The notes under the pieces were generated by a model. The model searched no databases. It was not told the DNA's origin and was given only the letters and a program-made list of their open reading frames with translations. A stretch of DNA of 64,000 bases from positions 124,001-188,000 of the forward strand of contig CXTY01000019.1 of the NCBI GenBank assembly GCA_001404055.1, given 5' to 3'. Shown here piece by piece: positions 61,322 to 64,000 of the stretch. Source of the DNA: Roseibium album (lineage in GTDB: Bacteria; Pseudomonadota; Alphaproteobacteria; Rhizobiales; Stappiaceae). Position numbers and translations under genes: made by a program. Numbering within the stretch: the stretch's first letter is position 1; every line of letters begins with the position of its first letter.

Positions 61322-62216
61322 GCTTGTGCCCTCTCAAAGAAGACAACAAAGTCTCTTTAGATGTGCGCAAATGCTTCAAAGCCGCAGCCTCGGATTGCTT
61401 TTCATCCTTGGCCAGCATCGCATTCAACCAGCTTAAATGTTCTTCGATGGCAGCCGCATTTCGCTGAAGCTCGTCGGCCTTGTCCCACATATAATGATAG
61501 TGGAAAATCAACGTGATAACCTTCTGCGCTTCGACCACAAACCTGTTTTTCACCACGCTGTTGATTGTCATGTGAAACTTCTCATCCAACATGGAAAAAT
61601 CGTGGTAGCGGGTTTCCAGGACTTCTCGGAGCGCCTCATGTTCCTGTTTCAAAGCTTTGAGCTTAAGCCAGATTTCATGGTCCGGTGGCAGTGCGAGCAA
61701 CTGACGGACAGCGTTCATTTCCAGCACCAACCTGAACTCTGAAAGTTCAACTGCAAATTCTGCCGTAAATCCGAGAAGTGTCCAACCGCCCTTCTGGCGC
61801 CGCTCCACGAGACCAAAACGGCTAAGCCCTGCCAGGAATTCCTGGAGACTATGAGCCGGAACGCCAAATTGACGGGAGAGTTGGGCAACGTTAAGCGAGG
61901 TGCCTTCAGGAACGTCAAACCGAAGGATCCATTCAAGAAACTTCTTTTCAAGTTCCTCAGTCGACAGCACATTGTCTGCTTGCGCCAGTCGATGTTTCTT
62001 TTCTGGCTTCCTGATGAGCGTTTTTTGCCGTCCTTGCCACTGAATTAGCTCCTCGGTATCGAGCTTCTGCAGAGCAGAGCGCACAATTGTGCGGCTGACT
62101 TCCATCCTGTCGGCCAGTGCCGTTTCCGGAGGGAGTTGGTCGCCAACACCCATTGTGTCGCAAATATCCAACAATTTGTTGTATGCGCTTCTGAAGCGAT
62201 CGTCTGTCCTGGCCAT
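61314..62216 (-). CDS. GntR-family regulator with an extra middle segment (FCD type)
   Basis: A 300-residue regulator. The N-terminal winged helix is GntR-like (LPPETALADRMEVSRTIVRSALQKLD). A middle part, about residues 80-150, contains a second helix-turn-helix-like stretch (LNVAQLSRQFGVPAHSLQEFLAGLSRFGLVERR). The C-terminal helical domain, about 160-300, has the FCD-like histidine pattern (HDFSMLDEKFHMTINS). It is longer than the usual 230-250 residues of the FadR subfamily. Its place between the deoxysugar genes and the ribose-type transporter makes it the likely regulator of both. Confidence 0.85.
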   Translation of the reverse strand: MARTDDRFRSAYNKLLDICDTMGVGDQLPPETALADRMEVSRTIVRSALQKLDTEELIQWQGRQKTLIRKPEKKHRLAQADNVLSTEELEKKFLEWILRFDVPEGTSLNVAQLSRQFGVPAHSLQEFLAGLSRFGLVERRQKGGWTLLGFTAEFAVELSEFRLVLEMNAVRQLLALPPDHEIWLKLKALKQEHEALREVLETRYHDFSMLDEKFHMTINSVVKNRFVVEAQKVITLIFHYHYMWDKADELQRNAAAIEEHLSWLNAMLAKDEKQSEAAALKHLRTSKETLLSSLRGHKLV

Positions 62217-62267
62217 TCGCGCAACCTAACACATCCAAATCATAGAACAATTTCCTTTAGTTTGTAT

Positions 62268-62328
62268 TTTTTTATAAAAAACATTTGACGTCAATCCTTG
62301 TCAGAGTCATATTGTTTTTAATAATTAA
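62268..62328 (+). promoter_or_regulatory. Promoter region and operator candidates of the ribose-type transporter
   Basis: This block holds a perfect 14-bp palindrome TTTTTTATAAAAAA (62268-62281) and the motif shared with 59178-59198 (62274-62294). The latter contains the 10-base palindrome TTGACGTCAA (62285-62294). An inverted copy of TTAATTATTAAAAAC lies at 62314-62328. TTGACG may serve as a -35 with CATATT at 62308-62313 as a weak -10. The divergent GntR gene begins 51 bases to the left, so this is a likely shared control site. Confidence 0.6.
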
Positions 62329-62353
62329 ATTCAAAACCAGCCCGGGAGGTACT

Positions 62354-63376
62354 ATGGCGGTTTTTGATCGGGGTGTGGCTTCGGCCCCCTGGACACTCAA
62401 ATTGACAGCTGGTTCATTTCACAAACTGTCAGCCTTGCTGACATTGGCTGCACTCATCCTAGTGTTCTCCTTTGGCAATGCCGCTTTCTTTTCCGTCAAC
62501 AACGGCCTGACCGTCCTGCTGCAAACGTCTGTCATCGGGTTGCTTGGCATAGGAATGACGCTTGTAATCATTACTGGTGGCATCGACCTGAGCGTCGGTT
62601 CTGTCCTGGCGCTTTCCGGAACAATTACCGGTTTAAGCGTCAAGGCGGGCATCCCTGTTGCCCCATCCATGGTGCTAGGCGTTGTAACTGGCGCAGCATG
62701 TGGCGCGTTCAACGGTTTCGTCATCACCAAGATGCGCATCACACCCTTCGTTGCCACACTCGGCATGATGCTGATTGCACGAGGTGTCGCACTGCAGCTC
62801 ACAGGAGCCGCGCCAATTTCCCGGCTTGGAGAAGCCTTCGGCGTTCTTGGAAACGGTTCCCTTTTCCGCATTGTTGAAAAGACTGGCGGCATCTTTCCAA
62901 AAGTGGTGTTTCCCGGCATTCCCTATCCGGTCATCTTGCTTGCGATTGTTGCAATCCTCGCTGCTTTTCTTTTGAACAAACGACAGGCCGGCCGGCACAT
63001 TTATGCGACCGGGTCCAATGAAGAGGCCTCTCGCCTTTCCGGTGTCCTTGTCGATCGCACCAAGATATTCGCCTACACGCTATCCGGCGCACTTGCAGGT
63101 CTCTCAGGCAATGTCCTGATGTCTCGCCTCGTGACCGTGCAGCCCAATGAAGGGGTCATGTACGAACTCGATGCGATAGCAGCCGCAGTGATTGGCGGCG
63201 CTTCCCTCATGGGCGGCGTGGGCAACATCTCCGGCACCATGATCGGCGCTTTCATCATAGGCGTACTTCGCAACGGCCTGAACATGGCCGGCGTGTCCGC
63301 ATTCATCCAACAAATCGTGATCGGCTTCATCGTCATTCTGGCGGTCTATGTCGATCAGATCAGAAACCAGCGCTGA
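62354..63376 (+). CDS. Ribose-type sugar ABC transporter permease (RbsC family)
   Basis: A 340-residue inner-membrane permease with about ten helices. TVLLQTSVIGLLGIGMTLVI followed by TGGIDLSVGSVLALSG is the hallmark of RbsC/AraH-type permeases, and IGGASLMGGVGNISGTMIGA is the other conserved block. ATG 62354 follows GGGAGG; the frame extends 23 codons up to the TTGACG box. The binding-protein gene follows 50 bases on. No RbsA-type ATPase gene is in the window; it may lie to the right. The context suggests uptake of the deoxysugar processed by the genes to the left. Confidence 0.9.
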   Translation: MAVFDRGVASAPWTLKLTAGSFHKLSALLTLAALILVFSFGNAAFFSVNNGLTVLLQTSVIGLLGIGMTLVIITGGIDLSVGSVLALSGTITGLSVKAGIPVAPSMVLGVVTGAACGAFNGFVITKMRITPFVATLGMMLIARGVALQLTGAAPISRLGEAFGVLGNGSLFRIVEKTGGIFPKVVFPGIPYPVILLAIVAILAAFLLNKRQAGRHIYATGSNEEASRLSGVLVDRTKIFAYTLSGALAGLSGNVLMSRLVTVQPNEGVMYELDAIAAAVIGGASLMGGVGNISGTMIGAFIIGVLRNGLNMAGVSAFIQQIVIGFIVILAVYVDQIRNQR

Positions 63377-63426
63377 TGCGTTGGAACTAATCCAACACGG
63401 CAAATCTTCAAACGGAGGAGAACGAA

Positions 63427-64000
63427 ATGAAGAAGCTGATTACCACCGCAATGATGGCAAGTGCCCTTGTGCTTTCCGCAACTGCGACACAAGCCGGAGA
63501 AATCGCGGTTATTGTGAAAACCACAAATTCCAACTTCTGGCAAAACGTGAACAAGGGCGCATCTGCAGCCATTGAAGGCCAGAGCGCCCACACGATGACG
63601 TTCAACGGCCCGGCGGCAGAATCCGCTATTGCGGACCAGGTCAACCTGGTTGAGAACGCGGTCAACCGCGGTGTCGCAGGTATCGTTCTTGCCCCATCTG
63701 ACCCCGAGGCCCTGGTACCGGCTGTCAAAAAAGCCTTTGAAAACCAAATTCCAGTTGTGATCGTCGACTCTGGTCTGGCCGAAAACGGAAAGAACTTCTA
63801 CCAGTCGTTCCTTTCGACCGACAACTGCGCCGCTGGCCAGCTCGTCGCTGACAAGATGATTTCCGAAGTCGGCAAGGAGGGCAAGGTTGCGGTCATGTCC
63901 TATGTCGCGGGTGTCGGTTCGGAAGTCGGCCGTGTGGGCTGCTTCGTAGAGCGCATCAAGGACCAGTCGAGCATTGAAATCGTCGGTCCGTTTTACTCTC
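63427..64000 (+). CDS. Ribose-type sugar ABC transporter substrate-binding protein, partial
   Basis: The gene starts at ATG 63427, with GGAGGAG 6 bases upstream, and runs out of the window after 191 codons. The signal peptide is MKKLITTAMMASALVLSATA, with cleavage after TQA. The mature part GEIAVIVKTTNSNFWQNVNKGA and VNRGVAGIVLAPSDPEALVPAVKKA is the periplasmic-binding-protein type 1 fold of ribose/autoinducer-2 binding proteins. It pairs with the permease just upstream. The C-terminal third is not visible. Confidence 0.92.
   Translation, partial: MKKLITTAMMASALVLSATATQAGEIAVIVKTTNSNFWQNVNKGASAAIEGQSAHTMTFNGPAAESAIADQVNLVENAVNRGVAGIVLAPSDPEALVPAVKKAFENQIPVVIVDSGLAENGKNFYQSFLSTDNCAAGQLVADKMISEVGKEGKVAVMSYVAGVGSEVGRVGCFVERIKDQSSIEIVGPFYS

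Noticed and set aside
1..64000. tRNA, rRNA, CRISPR array, transposase or phage genes
   Set aside because: I looked on both strands and found no cloverleaf-like gene, regular spacer-repeat array or mobile-element protein. Short imperfect repeats in the window are explained by operators or hairpins.

Overview
The window reads as a stretch of an alphaproteobacterial chromosome or large replicon. It probably comes from a marine, sugar- and aromatic-using member of the Rhizobiales/Stappiaceae or Rhodobacterales type (Roseibium/Labrenzia-like). That placement is an inference from gene content: pcaQ beside pobA-pcaDCHG-pcaB, many CUT1 sugar ABC systems, TRAP transporters and a GGDEF/EAL protein. No RNA gene, CRISPR array, insertion sequence or phage gene was seen. 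Almost all the DNA is coding and arranged in tight operons with 1-17 base overlaps.

Layout. 1-2400: a partial oxidoreductase and an NMT1-type substrate-binding protein on the minus strand, then a decayed nitroreductase-like remnant. 2480-6875: a serine hydrolase, then a cytochrome b561/ethylbenzene-dehydrogenase-like fusion with a flavin/[2Fe-2S] reductase. 6895-10605 (minus): a PstS-like periplasmic protein followed by a membrane GGDEF/EAL protein. 11126-22235: a LacI repressor divergent from a CUT1 sugar ABC operon with a GH43 beta-xylosidase, a Gfo/Idh/MocA oxidoreductase, an aldo/keto reductase and two TIM-barrel isomerases. 22319-22522: the C-terminal remnant of a molybdopterin oxidoreductase. 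22561-28985: a ROK repressor divergent from a second CUT1 operon ending in glucokinase. 29025-35988: pcaQ divergent from pobA-pcaD-pcaC-pcaH-pcaG-BKACE-pcaB, a 4-hydroxybenzoate/protocatechuate operon. 36414-41473: a TRAP transporter divergent from a ThDP-dependent enzyme. 41671-57884: a 16-kb, 15-gene operon with its own LacI regulator and twin operators. It combines a third CUT1 transporter with a CoA transferase, an enoyl-CoA hydratase-family protein, an aldehyde dehydrogenase, two GMC oxidoreductases, an SDR, a Dabb protein and a DUF993 aldolase-like protein. 57896-64000: a deoxysugar module (mutarotase, lactonase, mannitol-dehydrogenase-family protein, aldose 1-dehydrogenase) with a GntR regulator and a ribose-type ABC transporter cut by the window end.

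How the genes work together. Five transport systems (three CUT1, one ribose-type, one TRAP) each sit next to their own enzymes and local regulator, so the window is a catabolic gene bank. Three systems have palindromic operators visible next to the cognate regulator type: LacI sites at 12233-12282, a ROK site at 23800-23831 and LacI sites at 41605-41649. The best candidate for an undescribed pathway is the 41671-57884 operon. It joins carbohydrate-type uptake to CoA-thioester chemistry and an unassigned aldolase-like enzyme. Its substrate cannot be read from the sequence.
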